DNA of 64,000 bases from Vibrio pacinii DSM 19139 (GTDB lineage: Bacteria > Pseudomonadota > Gammaproteobacteria > Enterobacterales > Vibrionaceae), in contig NZ_JONH01000010.1 of assembly GCF_000711795.1 (NCBI RefSeq), forward strand, positions 186,001 through 250,000. Direction: 5' to 3'. Made by a program: the position numbers and the translations under genes. The notes beneath the pieces were generated by a model. The model ran no database searches. It saw only the letters and a program-made list of their open reading frames with translations, and had not been told where the DNA came from. Shown piece by piece: positions 9,126-18,939 of this stretch; position 1 is the first letter of the stretch; each line of letters begins with the position of its first letter.

Positions 9126-9746
9126 ATGGACTCCATGCTGCTTTACTTTATCGATCTATTCGGTACGGCGATCTTCGCCATTTCAGGTGTGCTGTTAGCA
9201 GGCCGACTTAAAATGGACCCCTTTGGTGTCGTTGTACTAGGCAGTGTAACGGCAATTGGTGGTGGTACCATCCGTGATATGGCATTAGGCGCAACGCCTG
9301 TGTTTTGGATCACCGATACCAACTACCTCTGGACCATCCTCATCACCTGCTTACTCACCATGATCATTGTTCGTCGCCCCAAGCGTCTCTCTTGGTGGAT
9401 CTTGCCCGTGTGTGATGCGATTGGCTTGGCGGTCTTTGTTGGTATTGGTGTCGAAAAGTCGATGATTTACCAAGAGTCTGCGTTAGTCGCCATCATTATG
9501 GGTGTGATCACCGGCTGCGGCGGCGGCATCATTCGCGATGTACTCGCCCGTGAAGTGCCGATGATTTTACGCAGCGAAGTTTATGCCACGGCGTGTATTA
9601 TTGGCGGAGTGTTCCACACTACCGCATTAGCCATGGGCGCCGATAACGGCAGTGCATTCTTAGCTGGGATGTGCTCAACACTCTTGATTCGCTTAGGTGC
9701 GATTCGCTGGCATTTATCGCTGCCCACTTTCGCCCTTAATCGATAA
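9126..9746 (+). CDS. TRIC/UPF0126-family inner-membrane protein (YadS-like)
   Basis: 206 residues, almost entirely hydrophobic, with two tandem halves each carrying the glycine signature: GSVTAIGGGTIRDM near residue 40 and GVITGCGGGIIRDV near 127. These GGG-x-x-RD repeats define the prokaryotic TRIC cation channel/UPF0126 family (about seven membrane segments). Homologues conduct monovalent cations; the physiological role in enterobacteria is not settled. It lies last in the mtnN-btuF cluster, as yadS does in E. coli, but with a 73-base gap, and is followed by a strong terminator. Confidence 0.88.
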   Translation: MDSMLLYFIDLFGTAIFAISGVLLAGRLKMDPFGVVVLGSVTAIGGGTIRDMALGATPVFWITDTNYLWTILITCLLTMIIVRRPKRLSWWILPVCDAIGLAVFVGIGVEKSMIYQESALVAIIMGVITGCGGGIIRDVLAREVPMILRSEVYATACIIGGVFHTTALAMGADNGSAFLAGMCSTLLIRLGAIRWHLSLPTFALNR

Positions 9747-9758
9747 TTTACCAAGATT

Positions 9759-9787
9759 AAAAAAGGTCGCCGAGGCGACCTTTTTTG
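9759..9787. terminator. Bidirectional terminator between the yadS-like gene and thrC
   Basis: AAAAGGTCGCC/GGCGACCTTTT stem with a very short loop, A run before and T run after. It serves both convergent genes. Confidence 0.85.
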
Positions 9788-9799
9788 CTTCATGAGTGT

Positions 9800-11083
9800 C
9801 TATTTCTGCACTCGGAGTAGCACTTGTTTTAAGGCGTCGAAATCATTGGCTAGCGGTTCCGATAGCAGATCCATAACCGCGTGCTTGGCTAATGGCGCCG
9901 GAAGTTCGATATCTAACTCTAAAATCTCATCGACCACTTCTTTGAATTTCGCCGGGTGGGCGGTACATAAGAACAAGCCAGTTTCACCCGCTTGCAACTG
10001 CTCATCAAGCACACGATACGCAATCGCACCATGCGGCTCACATAGGTAACCTTGTTGATGCAGATCTTTCACTGACTCAGCACTTTGCGCATCCGTTACC
10101 GCGCCTTTACCTAAGGTCTCTAAACCCCACTTTTTAACACGGCACAGCTCTTCGATACGTGGCCAGTTATTTGGCTGGCTCACATCCATCGCATTAGAGG
10201 TGGTCGCCACCGTTGGTTTAGGATCCCACTGACCCGTTTCGAGATAACGAGGCACGGTATCGTTGGCGTTCGTGGCCGCAATAAAGCGTTTGATTGGTAA
10301 CCCGAGCGCTTTAGCCAATAAACCCGCAGTTAAGTTACCGAAGTTACCACTTGGTACTGAAATGACTAAGTTTTCACGCTGCGATTTACTCAATTGAGCA
10401 GCCGCCTCGAAGTAGTAACAAATCTGCGCCATAAGACGACTGATGTTAATTGAGTTAGCCGAGTTTAAACCGATCTCTTTACGCAGCTCTGCATCGTCAA
10501 ATGCTTGTTTTACTAGCGCCTGACAAGCATCAAAATCACCATCAATCGCCACAGTGTGAATATTGTTGCCCAGCGTACAAAATAGCTTCTCTTGCAGTGG
10601 ACTAATTTTACCTTGCGGATACAAGATCACGACATTGATGTCTTGCATACCGTAGAAAGCATGCGCAACCGCTGCGCCCGTATCACCCGAAGTCGCGGTC
10701 AATATAGTGATTTTTCCACCATCAGACACTGCCGCGAGCGACTGAGCCATAAAGCGGCCACCGAAGTCTTTAAACGCTAATGTTGGGCCATGGAATAGCT
10801 CTAGCGCATAAACCCCCTCTTTGATTGACTTAATTGGTGCCGGGAACTGAAACGCCGCATCAACCATCGCGTTGACTTGTTCTGGTGGTAATTCATCACC
10901 AATCAACGCCGATAAAATCTTAGTACTGCGCGTAACAAAGTCTTCTGCAAGCAGCGCGTCAATATCATCAAACGTTGGTAATTGTTGCGGGAAAAACAGG
11001 CCTTGGTTACGGCCGAGTCCTTGGCGCACGGCTTGGCCAAAGGAAACTTGTTCGTCATTTTCTTTTATGTTGTACAGCTTCAT
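9800..11083 (-). CDS. thrC: Threonine synthase
   Basis: 427 residues, one residue from E. coli ThrC in length. The PLP lysine lies in [13 protein letters not shown], the phosphate loop in [11 protein letters not shown], and SGNFGN is present. It converts O-phosphohomoserine to threonine. Its ATG overlaps the thrB stop by four bases (ATGA), so it is the coupled last gene of thrABC. It is controlled by the attenuator upstream of thrA. Confidence 0.98.
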   Translation of the reverse strand: MKLYNIKENDEQVSFGQAVRQGLGRNQGLFFPQQLPTFDDIDALLAEDFVTRSTKILSALIGDELPPEQVNAMVDAAFQFPAPIKSIKEGVYALELFHGPTLAFKDFGGRFMAQSLAAVSDGGKITILTATSGDTGAAVAHAFYGMQDINVVILYPQGKISPLQEKLFCTLGNNIHTVAIDGDFDACQALVKQAFDDAELRKEIGLNSANSINISRLMAQICYYFEAAAQLSKSQRENLVISVPSGNFGNLTAGLLAKALGLPIKRFIAATNANDTVPRYLETGQWDPKPTVATTSNAMDVSQPNNWPRIEELCRVKKWGLETLGKGAVTDAQSAESVKDLHQQGYLCEPHGAIAYRVLDEQLQAGETGLFLCTAHPAKFKEVVDEILELDIELPAPLAKHAVMDLLSEPLANDFDALKQVLLRVQK

Positions 11084-12048
11084 AGCTCACTTCCTGTTAC
11101 GTTCGAACCGTGTTTGTTGAGGCGACAAACATGGACGAATCCTTGTTCATTTTGTACGTAATTCTGTTCGAGCCAGCGAGCAACACGCTCAGCGACCTCT
11201 TTATCTTTACAAATGCTAAATAACGTTGGGCCACTGCCAGAAATTCCAGTTGCTAAAGCGCCGGCTGACAAAGCGTATTTGCGGGCATCAGCAAACCCCG
11301 GTAGCAGTTTCTCACGATACGGTTCTGCGATCACGTCTTTGATCATCTTCGCCGCCAACTCGGGTTGATTCGAATGGCAAGCGTGAATAAAGCCAGCCAG
11401 ATGACGACCATGGGCAATGATATCTTGGCGACGGTATTGAGAAGGTAAGATCTCGCGAGCTTCTGCCGTAGACACTTTAATGCCAGGATACGCCATCACC
11501 CAGTACCACTCATCAAAACAGGGGACTTCTTGGCTGATAATACCCAATTCTTCGAGCATCAACTGTACGCCACCGAGATAGCACGGCGCGACGTTGTCAT
11601 AATGAATGCCGCCAGAGATCTGCCCTTCCATTTCTCCCATTAACGCCAGTAGTTCGGTGTCATTCAAAGGCTGACCATGAAAACGGTTCAACGCATCAAG
11701 CGCCGCAACAATCGAACAAGCGCTTGACCCTAGCCCCGAACCAATCGGCATGTTCTTTTCAAGTGTCATTTCCAGCGGCAACAGCGACTCAGATTTTTTG
11801 TCTAATTCACGAGCAAAAACACGCCAGCAGTCGTAAACGATATTCTCTTTAGGATTCTCAGGCAGCTTAGAGACAAAACGTCCGGCTGTCTTGAGGCTAA
11901 ACGGCTCACTGCTGGCTTTGATCATGACTCGATCGCCAAGCAAACTGCCATCTAGTGGCGAAACCGCAGCGCCTAATACGTCAAAACCGACACTGACATT
12001 ACCAATTGATGCTGGTGCGTACACTACTACATCCATACCACGACTCAT
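11080..12048 (-). CDS. thrB: Homoserine kinase
   Basis: 322 residues from the ATG at 12048, which has GGGAG seven bases upstream and begins two bases after the thrA stop. A second ATG at 12036 ([10 protein letters not shown]) would give 318 residues, closer to E. coli ThrB, but its ribosome site is weaker. GHMP-kinase motifs are clear: the ATP loop [13 protein letters not shown] and the C-terminal [10 protein letters not shown]. It phosphorylates homoserine. It is translationally coupled at both ends within thrABC. Confidence 0.96.
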   Translation of the reverse strand: MSRGMDVVVYAPASIGNVSVGFDVLGAAVSPLDGSLLGDRVMIKASSEPFSLKTAGRFVSKLPENPKENIVYDCWRVFARELDKKSESLLPLEMTLEKNMPIGSGLGSSACSIVAALDALNRFHGQPLNDTELLALMGEMEGQISGGIHYDNVAPCYLGGVQLMLEELGIISQEVPCFDEWYWVMAYPGIKVSTAEAREILPSQYRRQDIIAHGRHLAGFIHACHSNQPELAAKMIKDVIAEPYREKLLPGFADARKYALSAGALATGISGSGPTLFSICKDKEVAERVARWLEQNYVQNEQGFVHVCRLNKHGSNVTGSEL

Positions 12049-12050
12049 CG

Positions 12051-14510
12051 TTATACTCCCAATTTCCAACCAAGTGTACGCATCACGTCAGAGAACACCC
12101 CTGCCGCTGTCACCTCTGTACCTGCACCGTAACCGCGCAGTACCAACGGAATAGGCTGATAGTAGCGACTGTAAAAAGCCAAGGCATTTTCACCATCTTT
12201 GATTTTGAACATAGGATCGTTTTCATCGACTGCCGACATGCTCACGCGACATTGACCATCAATGATCTCACCCATATAACGCAGCACCTTGCCCTCTTGA
12301 GCGGCTTGCGCTGATAGCTGTTGGAAGTAGGCATCCGCCTCTGGTAAACGCTGCATAAACTCTTCGACGCTTCCTGAGTCATCAAAACCTGGTGGCAATG
12401 CCTGATCGATAATGACATCTTCCAGTTCAAGGTTCATCCCCGCTTCACGGGCGAGAATCAATAGCTTACGCGCTACATCCATTCCCGAGAGATCATCACG
12501 TGGGTCCGGTTCAGTAAAGCCGTTCTCTTTGGCGATGTTTGTTGCTTGGCTCAGTGTCATACCTTCATCTAACTTACCGAAGATATAAGAGAGCGAGCCA
12601 GATAAAATACCGCTGAAACGCTCCAGTTCATCACCAGCAGAGATAAGATTCTGCAGGTTTTCAATCACGGGCAAACCTGCACCAACCGTTGTTTCGTACA
12701 TCAACTTACGGCGTGAGCTACGCGCAACATCACGCAATTGATGGTAGTAAGCCATGCTCGATGTGTTGGCTTTTTTGTTCGGGGTCACAACATGGAAACC
12801 CGCCGCAAGAAAATCGGTATATTGGTTGGCAATCACTTCACTCGACGTACAATCAACCAACACTGGGTTGATGATGTGATTACGCTGCACCAATGAAATA
12901 AGACGCGCTAAGCTGAACTCTTCAGACGCACCTTTCATGCGATCGCGCCAATGCTCAAGCGGCAACCCTTCACTATCAAGCAGTAACCCTTTGCTATTGG
13001 CGAGGCCACAGACACGCAATACAATGCCTTTCTCTGCCAATTTTGCTTGCTGGCGCTCAATCTGATCCACCAGCTCACCGCCGACGCCACCGACACCAAC
13101 GACAAACACATCAAGGAAGTGTTTTGAATTAAATAGGTTTTCGTGACACGCTTTGATCGCTTCAGAAATTTTATCTTCTGGAATCACAGCAGAAATTGCA
13201 CGCTCTGAAGAGCCCTGTGCAATCGCAACAATGTTTACGTTAACTTCAGCCAGAGAAGAGAAGAACTGAGACGCCACACCGCGTGAGGTGCGCATACCAT
13301 CACCCACCAGTGTCACGATCGCCACGTCATTAATAAATTCAACAGGCTCTAACAAGCCATCCTTCAGTTCAAGTTCAAAGGCATCCCTCAATGCTTGTTC
13401 TGCCACTATTCTGTCTTGCGCTTCAATACAGAAACTGATGCTGTACTCTGAAGACGATTGAGTGATCAAGACAATCGAAACATCTGCAGATGACATCGCG
13501 CCAAACACTCGACTCGCCATACCGACCATGCCTTTCATGCCTGGGCCAGACACGTTGACCATCGTCAGATCGCTTAACGTGGTAATGCCTTTGATTGCGA
13601 GATTATCTTCACCAGTATCCTGACCAATAAGCGTACCGGCACCTTGCGGATTAAAACTGTTTTTTATCAGGCAAGGAATATGGAATTGAGCAATCGGTGC
13701 GATAGTTTTAGGGTGCAGAACCGACGCACCAAAGTAAGAGAGCTCCATCGCTTCTTGATAACTCAGCGATTTGAGTAAACGCGCATCAGCGACTAAACGA
13801 GGGTCACAGTTATACACCCCATCAACGTCAGTCCAGATTTCACAACAATCGGCACGTAAACAGGCAGCGAGTACAGCAGCAGAGTAGTCAGAACCATTGC
13901 GGCCAAGAGTAACCAGTTGACCTTGTTCATTACCGGCAGTAAAGCCAGGCATGATATTAACGTGACCTTGCGGTAAAGGCTTTTGACGGAAATTTTGCGT
14001 AGAGATATCGACATCGACCATTGCTTCTAATGGTTCTCCACGCGCAAACAGATACTCAACAGGGTCGATAAGACTGGCTGGCTGACCCTTGGCTTCAAGT
14101 ACCGCTTTCATCAATTGAATCGAAACACGCTCACCTTTACTGATGATACGGGCATTAACGTTATCCGGGCACATTCCGAGTAAGTTAATCCCATGTACAA
14201 ACTGTTTTAGTTGAGAAAGAGAGGTTTTAACTTGGGTATCGTAACCGCCGCCATCAATATTGGGTAAGACTTGTTTGATGTCTTGGAAAAGATCGCGAAA
14301 TGCGTCTTCTAACTCGGCGATTTGTAGCTCAGCTTGGCCGTTTTTCAACGCACCTTCTATGACTGAAACTAGCTTATTAGTGGTTTTACCTGGGGCAGAT
14401 AAAACCACCGCCACTTCTTCTTGCTGGGCATTATTAGCAATAATATCCGCTGCACGTAAAAAACGATCAGCATCTGCTAATGATGAACCTCCAAACTTTA
14501 AAACTCGCAT
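12051..14510 (-). CDS. thrA: Bifunctional aspartokinase I / homoserine dehydrogenase I
   Basis: 819 residues from the ATG at 14510 ([14 protein letters not shown]. coli ThrA is 820). An in-frame TTG at 14522 is not needed because GGAGAAAGGG precedes the ATG. The aspartokinase domain covers about 1-290 ([18 protein letters not shown]). Two ACT repeats follow at about 315-450, which bind threonine for feedback inhibition. The homoserine dehydrogenase domain covers about 465-819, with the nucleotide loop [10 protein letters not shown]. It catalyses the first and third steps from aspartate towards threonine. It is regulated by thrL attenuation. Confidence 0.98.
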   Translation of the reverse strand: MRVLKFGGSSLADADRFLRAADIIANNAQQEEVAVVLSAPGKTTNKLVSVIEGALKNGQAELQIAELEDAFRDLFQDIKQVLPNIDGGGYDTQVKTSLSQLKQFVHGINLLGMCPDNVNARIISKGERVSIQLMKAVLEAKGQPASLIDPVEYLFARGEPLEAMVDVDISTQNFRQKPLPQGHVNIMPGFTAGNEQGQLVTLGRNGSDYSAAVLAACLRADCCEIWTDVDGVYNCDPRLVADARLLKSLSYQEAMELSYFGASVLHPKTIAPIAQFHIPCLIKNSFNPQGAGTLIGQDTGEDNLAIKGITTLSDLTMVNVSGPGMKGMVGMASRVFGAMSSADVSIVLITQSSSEYSISFCIEAQDRIVAEQALRDAFELELKDGLLEPVEFINDVAIVTLVGDGMRTSRGVASQFFSSLAEVNVNIVAIAQGSSERAISAVIPEDKISEAIKACHENLFNSKHFLDVFVVGVGGVGGELVDQIERQQAKLAEKGIVLRVCGLANSKGLLLDSEGLPLEHWRDRMKGASEEFSLARLISLVQRNHIINPVLVDCTSSEVIANQYTDFLAAGFHVVTPNKKANTSSMAYYHQLRDVARSSRRKLMYETTVGAGLPVIENLQNLISAGDELERFSGILSGSLSYIFGKLDEGMTLSQATNIAKENGFTEPDPRDDLSGMDVARKLLILAREAGMNLELEDVIIDQALPPGFDDSGSVEEFMQRLPEADAYFQQLSAQAAQEGKVLRYMGEIIDGQCRVSMSAVDENDPMFKIKDGENALAFYSRYYQPIPLVLRGYGAGTEVTAAGVFSDVMRTLGWKLGV

Positions 14511-14540
14511 CCCTTTCTCCAAAATGTTTTAAAACGGCAT

Positions 14541-14580
14541 AAAAAAAGGCCTGTATCTCGTTGGATACAGGCCTTTTTTT
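14541..14580 (-). terminator. thr operon attenuator terminator
   Basis: A perfect stem GGCCTGTATC/GATACAGGCC with a six-base loop. A seven-A tract lies on the 5' side and seven T residues on the 3' side of the minus strand. It lies between the thrL stop and thrA, in the position expected of a transcription attenuator. Confidence 0.92.
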
Positions 14581-14593
14581 GAATTTCTTTCGT

Positions 14594-14668
14594 TTAGCAG
14601 CCTGCCCCAACAATTGTGATGTCGGTAATAATAATGGTTGTGGTCATTACTAGGCTTTGGTGCTGCAT
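14594..14668 (-). CDS. thrL: thr operon leader peptide
   Basis: A 24-residue ORF reading MQHQSLVMTTTIIITDIT then IVGAGC. Residues 9-19 are almost all Thr and Ile (T9 T10 T11 I12 I13 I14 T15 D16 I17 T18 I19). Stalling at these codons when charged tRNA-Thr or tRNA-Ile is scarce would favour the antiterminator over the hairpin at 14541-14580. The sequence ends in GAG-C, like the NGAG end of the E. coli ThrL peptide. The best promoter I see upstream is TTGACG at 14733-14738 with a weak TAAACG 18 bases downstream. No strong Shine-Dalgarno is visible. Confidence 0.9.
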   Translation of the reverse strand: MQHQSLVMTTTIIITDITIVGAGC

Positions 14669-14940
14669 AAGAATAATTTTCTATACGTCGTGTGTTTGCT
14701 TAACCATACGTTTACCCTATTTCTTATCTCGGCGTCAACGAAAAGTTGCTATTTTTGTTCACGGTAGAGCAACGAATGGCTAAAGCGCAACACCGATTTA
14801 ACCACGTCATAAGTGCGATCAATGAAATCAATAGCATACATCGTAATAACTAATTGCTATATAAAAGTTACTTCACAGCCAAGCGAATTATGCTTTAATT
14901 AGGTTTGCAGTGGAGAGCAGACAGAGCAAAGGAGTGGTCA

Positions 14941-15402
14941 ATGAGAACAACACTATGCCTATTGGCGGCGTTCGTCGCCTGCCCGCTATTTGCCGCCAAA
15001 CTTCCGCCACTTCCTGCTCAGCAAAGTAGCTCTCCGCACAAGCTCTTTGTGTTAAGTGAAAGCGATCAACATGACTTCGATTCTTGGAAAATAGATGGCG
15101 GGTATTCGTACAACCTGTTCGACAAGGTCGATCTTTACGTTGGGGCTCGCCTTAACAGTAATAATAACATCAATGAAACGGGGTTTTTGAGTGGTGTGAG
15201 CTACCAGTTTACTCCACGACTATCGGTCAAGAGTACCTTACACTCTTATAGCGACGACAACACTGTTGCAGGTAAAGAGTCGTCGCTTGCTGCCGAAGTA
15301 TCGAGTCGGATGAAACTGACCGATAATCTCGACTTTCATGCCACCCTTGATTACCAAGAATGGCAGAAAGGTGTTGAGGTCGGCTTAGGCTTCCGTTTTT
15401 AA
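14941..15402 (+). CDS. Small secreted, probably outer-membrane beta-barrel protein of unknown function
   Basis: 153 residues from the ATG at 14941, preceded by AAAGGAG; the frame extends upstream but with a non-ATG start and no ribosome site. The first 18 residues form a clear signal peptide ending near LFAA-K. The rest alternates polar and hydrophobic residues ([28 protein letters not shown]) and ends in GLGFRF. A terminal aromatic residue is typical of outer-membrane barrels recognised by BamA. It would form about six to eight strands. It is convergent with rraA, overlapping by four bases. I do not recognise a named family. Confidence 0.7.
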   Translation: MRTTLCLLAAFVACPLFAAKLPPLPAQQSSSPHKLFVLSESDQHDFDSWKIDGGYSYNLFDKVDLYVGARLNSNNNINETGFLSGVSYQFTPRLSVKSTLHSYSDDNTVAGKESSLAAEVSSRMKLTDNLDFHATLDYQEWQKGVEVGLGFRF

Positions 15403-15884
15403 TTCCAATCAAGCAACTCTGTCGACATCAATACCCCATTCCAATCCGCGTAGATGTAATCTCCCGGTTGGATCATTTGATTATGGATGGTTAACGTCAC
15501 ATTGGTTTCGCCCACATCGCGCTTTTCAGTTTTAAACGGGGACGCACCAAGCGCCTTAATGCCTAATTCCATCTCAGACATAGCAGCGATATCACGCACC
15601 GCACCGTTTACAATCACACCTTCCCAGTGATTATCAATGGCTAGAATCGCTAATTGATCACCGAGCAATGCTTTTTGGCATGAACCATGGCCATCGACGA
15701 CTAGGACTTTACCGCGACCATCTTGACTTAACATTTCTCGAACTTTTGAATTATCGTGGTAACAACGTACCGTGACAATTTCACCATAAAAGGCAAACTT
15801 ACGACCAAAGCTGTGTAGTGGTAGATCGAGCAGTGTTACCTTGTCTGCGTGTTTATCACAAATATCAGGGGTTATGTCTTTCAT
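15399..15884 (-). CDS. rraA: RraA-family protein (regulator of RNase E activity)
   Basis: 161 residues from the ATG at 15884, which has GGAGGA six bases upstream; the same length as E. coli RraA. The conserved core [24 protein letters not shown] and [11 protein letters not shown] is present. RraA trimers bind RNase E and its degradosome and inhibit cleavage. Related proteins are HMG/CHA aldolases, so an enzymatic role is possible, though family context favours the regulator. It follows the DUF3293 gene by 33 bases on the same strand. Confidence 0.88.
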   Translation of the reverse strand: MKDITPDICDKHADKVTLLDLPLHSFGRKFAFYGEIVTVRCYHDNSKVREMLSQDGRGKVLVVDGHGSCQKALLGDQLAILAIDNHWEGVIVNGAVRDIAAMSEMELGIKALGASPFKTEKRDVGETNVTLTIHNQMIQPGDYIYADWNGVLMSTELLDWN

Positions 15885-15917
15885 TTTTCCTCCTTGAACT
15901 TCCAAATAATAAATCTT

Positions 15918-16307
15918 CTATCGGCATCGATCACGCCAATGTCCTAATGGCAGCCGCGTCATGTCATCGATGCATGAGAGCAAGAATAGTTGCTCCTCTT
16001 CGATAAAATAAATGGCATTTTGAGCAAACTTTCGCCCTAGTTCCATCGCCTTTTCTTGCGTAATTGGAGCGGCGAAACTCTCTTCAGCCCAAGAGAAGTT
16101 TTGGTTTCCCACTAGTACGCGACTATAACCAGTATGGACCAAATCTACAGCTAAGTGGTGATTGTTGCTATCATTCTCTGCTTGTGTTTGCCACTCACTG
16201 CCCGGATTCCAAGCGGTGATAATAGCGAACTGTTTTGCAACTGGCAGAGCCTCAAAGCGGAAGTAGGGCTGTTGATAGGCACGCCAAAAATGTGCATCTA
16301 TTGCCAT
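15918..16307 (-). CDS. DUF3293-domain protein
   Basis: 129 residues, starting at an ATG with GGGAG seven bases upstream. It has the DUF3293 pattern: FAIITAWNPGSEW early, NNHHLAVDL in the middle, then ESFAAPITQEKAMELGRKFAQNAIYFIEEEQLFLLSC. There is no signal peptide or membrane segment, so it is cytoplasmic. Function is unknown. It is first in a two-gene unit with rraA and divergent from arcA; the FNR box between them could affect both directions. Confidence 0.85.
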   Translation of the reverse strand: MAIDAHFWRAYQQPYFRFEALPVAKQFAIITAWNPGSEWQTQAENDSNNHHLAVDLVHTGYSRVLVGNQNFSWAEESFAAPITQEKAMELGRKFAQNAIYFIEEEQLFLLSCIDDMTRLPLGHWRDRCR

Positions 16308-16363
16308 AATGTCTCCCGTTATACATCGATTGAATACTATTAATATTTGTTACATTCTAACTA

Positions 16364-16377
16364 TTGATATAAATCAA
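16364..16377. promoter_or_regulatory. FNR box upstream of arcA
   Basis: TTGATATAAATCAA, an exact match to the FNR consensus TTGAT-N4-ATCAA. A class II arrangement would place the arcA transcription start near 16412, with a -10-like TACGTT at 16402-16407. arcA is FNR-activated in E. coli. Confidence 0.75.
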
Positions 16378-16424
16378 CAAAGTGATTGGAATTAACATTT
16401 CTACGTTGTTAGCATGCTGTTAAA

Positions 16425-16534
16425 ATTATAAAATCCGCCTCAAAGACTGATAGAGCACAGAGGAAGATGGACCTCTAAGGGTAGAGAAATGCACCAAGGA
16501 TGGCGGGCAATCAAAGAGAGTGTAATTTTATAAT
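16425..16534 (+). promoter_or_regulatory. Folded 5' leader of arcA (possible regulatory RNA element)
   Basis: A nested inverted-repeat structure in the predicted arcA leader. ATTATAAAAT (16425-16434) pairs with ATTTTATAAT (16525-16534). Inside it CCGCC (16435-16439) pairs with GGCGG (16502-16506). At the centre AGAGG (16459-16463) pairs with CCTCT (16472-16476) around the loop AAGATGGA. The loop presents ATGGA, and AAGGA lies at 16496-16500; both fit the CsrA motif ANGGA. It resembles no riboswitch class I can recall. The rest of the 324-bp gap holds the FNR box and arcA ribosome site. Confidence 0.5.
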
Positions 16535-16631
16535 CTTTGGTTTATTATCAACATCACATTACCTGTATGTTATATTTTTGCCTAGAATTTAATCTATTAG
16601 CACAAATTTTTCACAAATTTAGGTACCGCCA

Positions 16632-17348
16632 ATGCAAACCCCGCACATTCTTATTGTTGAAGATGAGCAAGTAACTCGTAACACTCTTAAGAGTATTTTT
16701 GAAGCAGAGGGATACGCTGTTTTTGAGGCCAGTGACGGTGAAGAAATGCACCAGGTGCTGTCTGATAACCAAGTGAACTTAGTTATCATGGACATTAACC
16801 TTCCAGGCAAAAACGGTCTACTACTCGCTCGTGAGCTGCGTGAGCAAGCCAATGTGGCGCTTATGTTCTTAACGGGTCGCGACAACGAAGTCGACAAAAT
16901 CCTTGGTCTAGAAATCGGTGCTGATGACTACATCACCAAACCATTTAACCCACGTGAACTGACTATCCGTGCACGCAACTTGCTCAACCGTTCAATGAAC
17001 GCGAGCGCAGTCAGCGAAGAAAAGCGTAGCGTTGATAAATACGTGTTCAATGGCTGGGTGTTGGATATCAACAGTCGTTCATTGGTCAGTCCAAGCGGCG
17101 ATGGTTACAAACTGCCACGTTCAGAGTTTCGTGCCCTGCTTCACTTCTGTGAAAACCCAGGCAAGATCCAAACTCGTGCAGACTTGCTGAAAAAGATGAC
17201 CGGACGTGAGCTAAAACCACACGATCGTACTGTCGACGTGACGATTCGTCGCATCCGCAAGCACTTTGAGTCGGTATCTGGCACACCAGAAATTATCGCG
17301 ACAATTCACGGTGAAGGTTACCGTTTCTGTGGCGATCTAGAAGACTAA
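16632..17348 (+). CDS. arcA: Response regulator ArcA
   Basis: 238 residues, the same length as E. coli ArcA and nearly identical across the receiver domain. The phosphoacceptor is D54 ([12 protein letters not shown]), with the T/K pair in [27 protein letters not shown]. An OmpR-type winged helix follows from about residue 130 ([23 protein letters not shown]). ArcA, phosphorylated by ArcB, represses aerobic respiration genes at low oxygen. A perfect FNR box and a long structured leader lie upstream and a terminator follows, so it is monocistronic. Confidence 0.98.
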   Translation: MQTPHILIVEDEQVTRNTLKSIFEAEGYAVFEASDGEEMHQVLSDNQVNLVIMDINLPGKNGLLLARELREQANVALMFLTGRDNEVDKILGLEIGADDYITKPFNPRELTIRARNLLNRSMNASAVSEEKRSVDKYVFNGWVLDINSRSLVSPSGDGYKLPRSEFRALLHFCENPGKIQTRADLLKKMTGRELKPHDRTVDVTIRRIRKHFESVSGTPEIIATIHGEGYRFCGDLED

Positions 17349-17369
17349 TTGATCTTGAACGATGACAAA

Positions 17370-17397
17370 ATGGAGCCTGATGGCTCCATTTTTTATT
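17370..17397 (+). terminator. Intrinsic terminator after arcA
   Basis: AATGGAGCC/GGCTCCATT stem with a TGAT loop followed by a T run, 22 bases after the arcA stop. Confidence 0.88.
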
Positions 17398-17405
17398 GCT
17401 CTCAA

Positions 17406-17437
17406 ATAAAAACGCCTGCTATCAAGCAGGCGTTTTA
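17406..17437 (-). terminator. Intrinsic terminator after hldE
   Basis: AAAACGCCTGCT/AGCAGGCGTTTT perfect stem with an ATCA loop, 20 bases beyond the hldE stop on the minus strand. Confidence 0.88.
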
Positions 17438-17456
17438 CTTACAACACAATAAAGGG

Positions 17457-18887
17457 TTAACCTTTACCGCCTTTAATCGCATCAATGATCTCAGTGGTTG
17501 AGCAGCCATCCTCAAAGTTAAGTACTTTGACTTGGCCACCATTGGCTATCACTTCTTTACCACCAGCAATCTCTTCCGGTTGGTAATCACCACCTTTAAC
17601 CAATAGGTCTGGTAATACTTCGCCAATCAAACGTTGCGGCGTATCTTCGCTAAACGGTACGACCCAATCAACCGCGCCTAAACCCGCCAATACCGCCATG
17701 CGTCGATCGGTTGGATTGACTGGACGGCCAGGACCTTTTAAGCGCTTAACGGATTCATCGGTGTTGACGGCAACAATTAAGCGATCGCCAAGCTCAGCGG
17801 CGTGATTCAAGTAAGAGACATGACCAGCATGCAAAATATCGAAACAGCCATTGGTCATGACGACTTTCTCGCCTTTCGCTTGAGCATTTTTCACCGCTTG
17901 CATCAGCGCACTTTCACTAATCACACCAAAGTCTGTGTCTTGACTGCCATGTACAGCTTCTGCCAATTCAATGGTCGACACGGTTGACGTGCCTAGCTTA
18001 CCAACCACAACGCCCGCAGCAGCATTGGCCAACGCACAGGCTTCATCAAGTGGTTTACCGGCAGCAACCGAAGCCGCCAATACCGAAATAACCGTATCGC
18101 CCGCCCCTGTCACGTCATAGACTTCTTGCGCCTGAGTTGGCAAGTGGAATGGTGCTTGACCACGGCGCAATAACGTCATGCCGTGTTCACTGCGCGTAAC
18201 CAATAGCGCTTCAAAGTCAAACTCTTCAATCAGAGCAAGGCCTTTTTCTTCTAGCTCTTGGTCTGACTTCACTTTACCGACCACATGCTCAAATTCAGCC
18301 ATATTTGGCGTTAAAAGAGTGGCACCGCGATAGCGTTCGAAATCGGCCCCTTTAGGATCGACAAATACTGGCACATTCGCCGCGCGGGCTTTTTGAATGA
18401 ACAGTTGCACGTGCTCAAGTGCGCCTTTAGCATAATCCGATAACACCACGGATTTCACCTTCGGCAGGGCACGCTCCATACGCTCAAGAATCAGCTCAGC
18501 GTCAACATTTTCAAACTGATCTTCGAAATCAAGCCGGATCAATTGTTGACCACGGCTAAGAACACGCAGTTTAGTAATGGTTGGGTAATTAGGCAGACTC
18601 ACAAAGTCACATTCAACTTTGAGCGCAGACAGCGTCTCGTTGAGGACCTTAGCAGGTTCATCAATCCCCGTTAAACCAACAATATGAGCGTTACCGCCAA
18701 GAGAAGCAATATTCATTGCTACGTTCGCCGCACCACCAGGACGCTCTTCATTATTTTCTACTTTGACTACAGGTACTGGGGCTTCTGGTGAAATACGACC
18801 AGTCAGGCCATACCAATAGCGATCTAACATCACATCGCCGATAATCAGCACGCCAGAGTCGCTGTAGTTAGGCAGGATTGGCTTCAT
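17457..18887 (-). CDS. hldE: Bifunctional heptose-7-phosphate kinase / heptose-1-phosphate adenylyltransferase
   Basis: 476 residues (E. coli HldE 477). The N-terminal ribokinase-like kinase domain has [15 protein letters not shown] and the [14 protein letters not shown] signature. The C-terminal nucleotidyltransferase domain starts near residue 340 with the motif [16 protein letters not shown]. It carries out two steps in making ADP-heptose for the LPS inner core. The start has GGAG seven bases upstream. It lies downstream of glnE with a 52-base gap, as in E. coli. Confidence 0.98.
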   Translation of the reverse strand: MKPILPNYSDSGVLIIGDVMLDRYWYGLTGRISPEAPVPVVKVENNEERPGGAANVAMNIASLGGNAHIVGLTGIDEPAKVLNETLSALKVECDFVSLPNYPTITKLRVLSRGQQLIRLDFEDQFENVDAELILERMERALPKVKSVVLSDYAKGALEHVQLFIQKARAANVPVFVDPKGADFERYRGATLLTPNMAEFEHVVGKVKSDQELEEKGLALIEEFDFEALLVTRSEHGMTLLRRGQAPFHLPTQAQEVYDVTGAGDTVISVLAASVAAGKPLDEACALANAAAGVVVGKLGTSTVSTIELAEAVHGSQDTDFGVISESALMQAVKNAQAKGEKVVMTNGCFDILHAGHVSYLNHAAELGDRLIVAVNTDESVKRLKGPGRPVNPTDRRMAVLAGLGAVDWVVPFSEDTPQRLIGEVLPDLLVKGGDYQPEEIAGGKEVIANGGQVKVLNFEDGCSTTEIIDAIKGGKG

Positions 18888-18939
18888 TGTGGATCTCCAA
18901 ATTCTAATTCGGGCAGAAGTTTAGCATAAAGCTGAGCGG

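Noticed and set aside
12049..12069. An upstream start of thrB overlapping thrA
   Set aside because: The ATG at 12048 has GGGAG at ideal spacing; the longer form has no such site.
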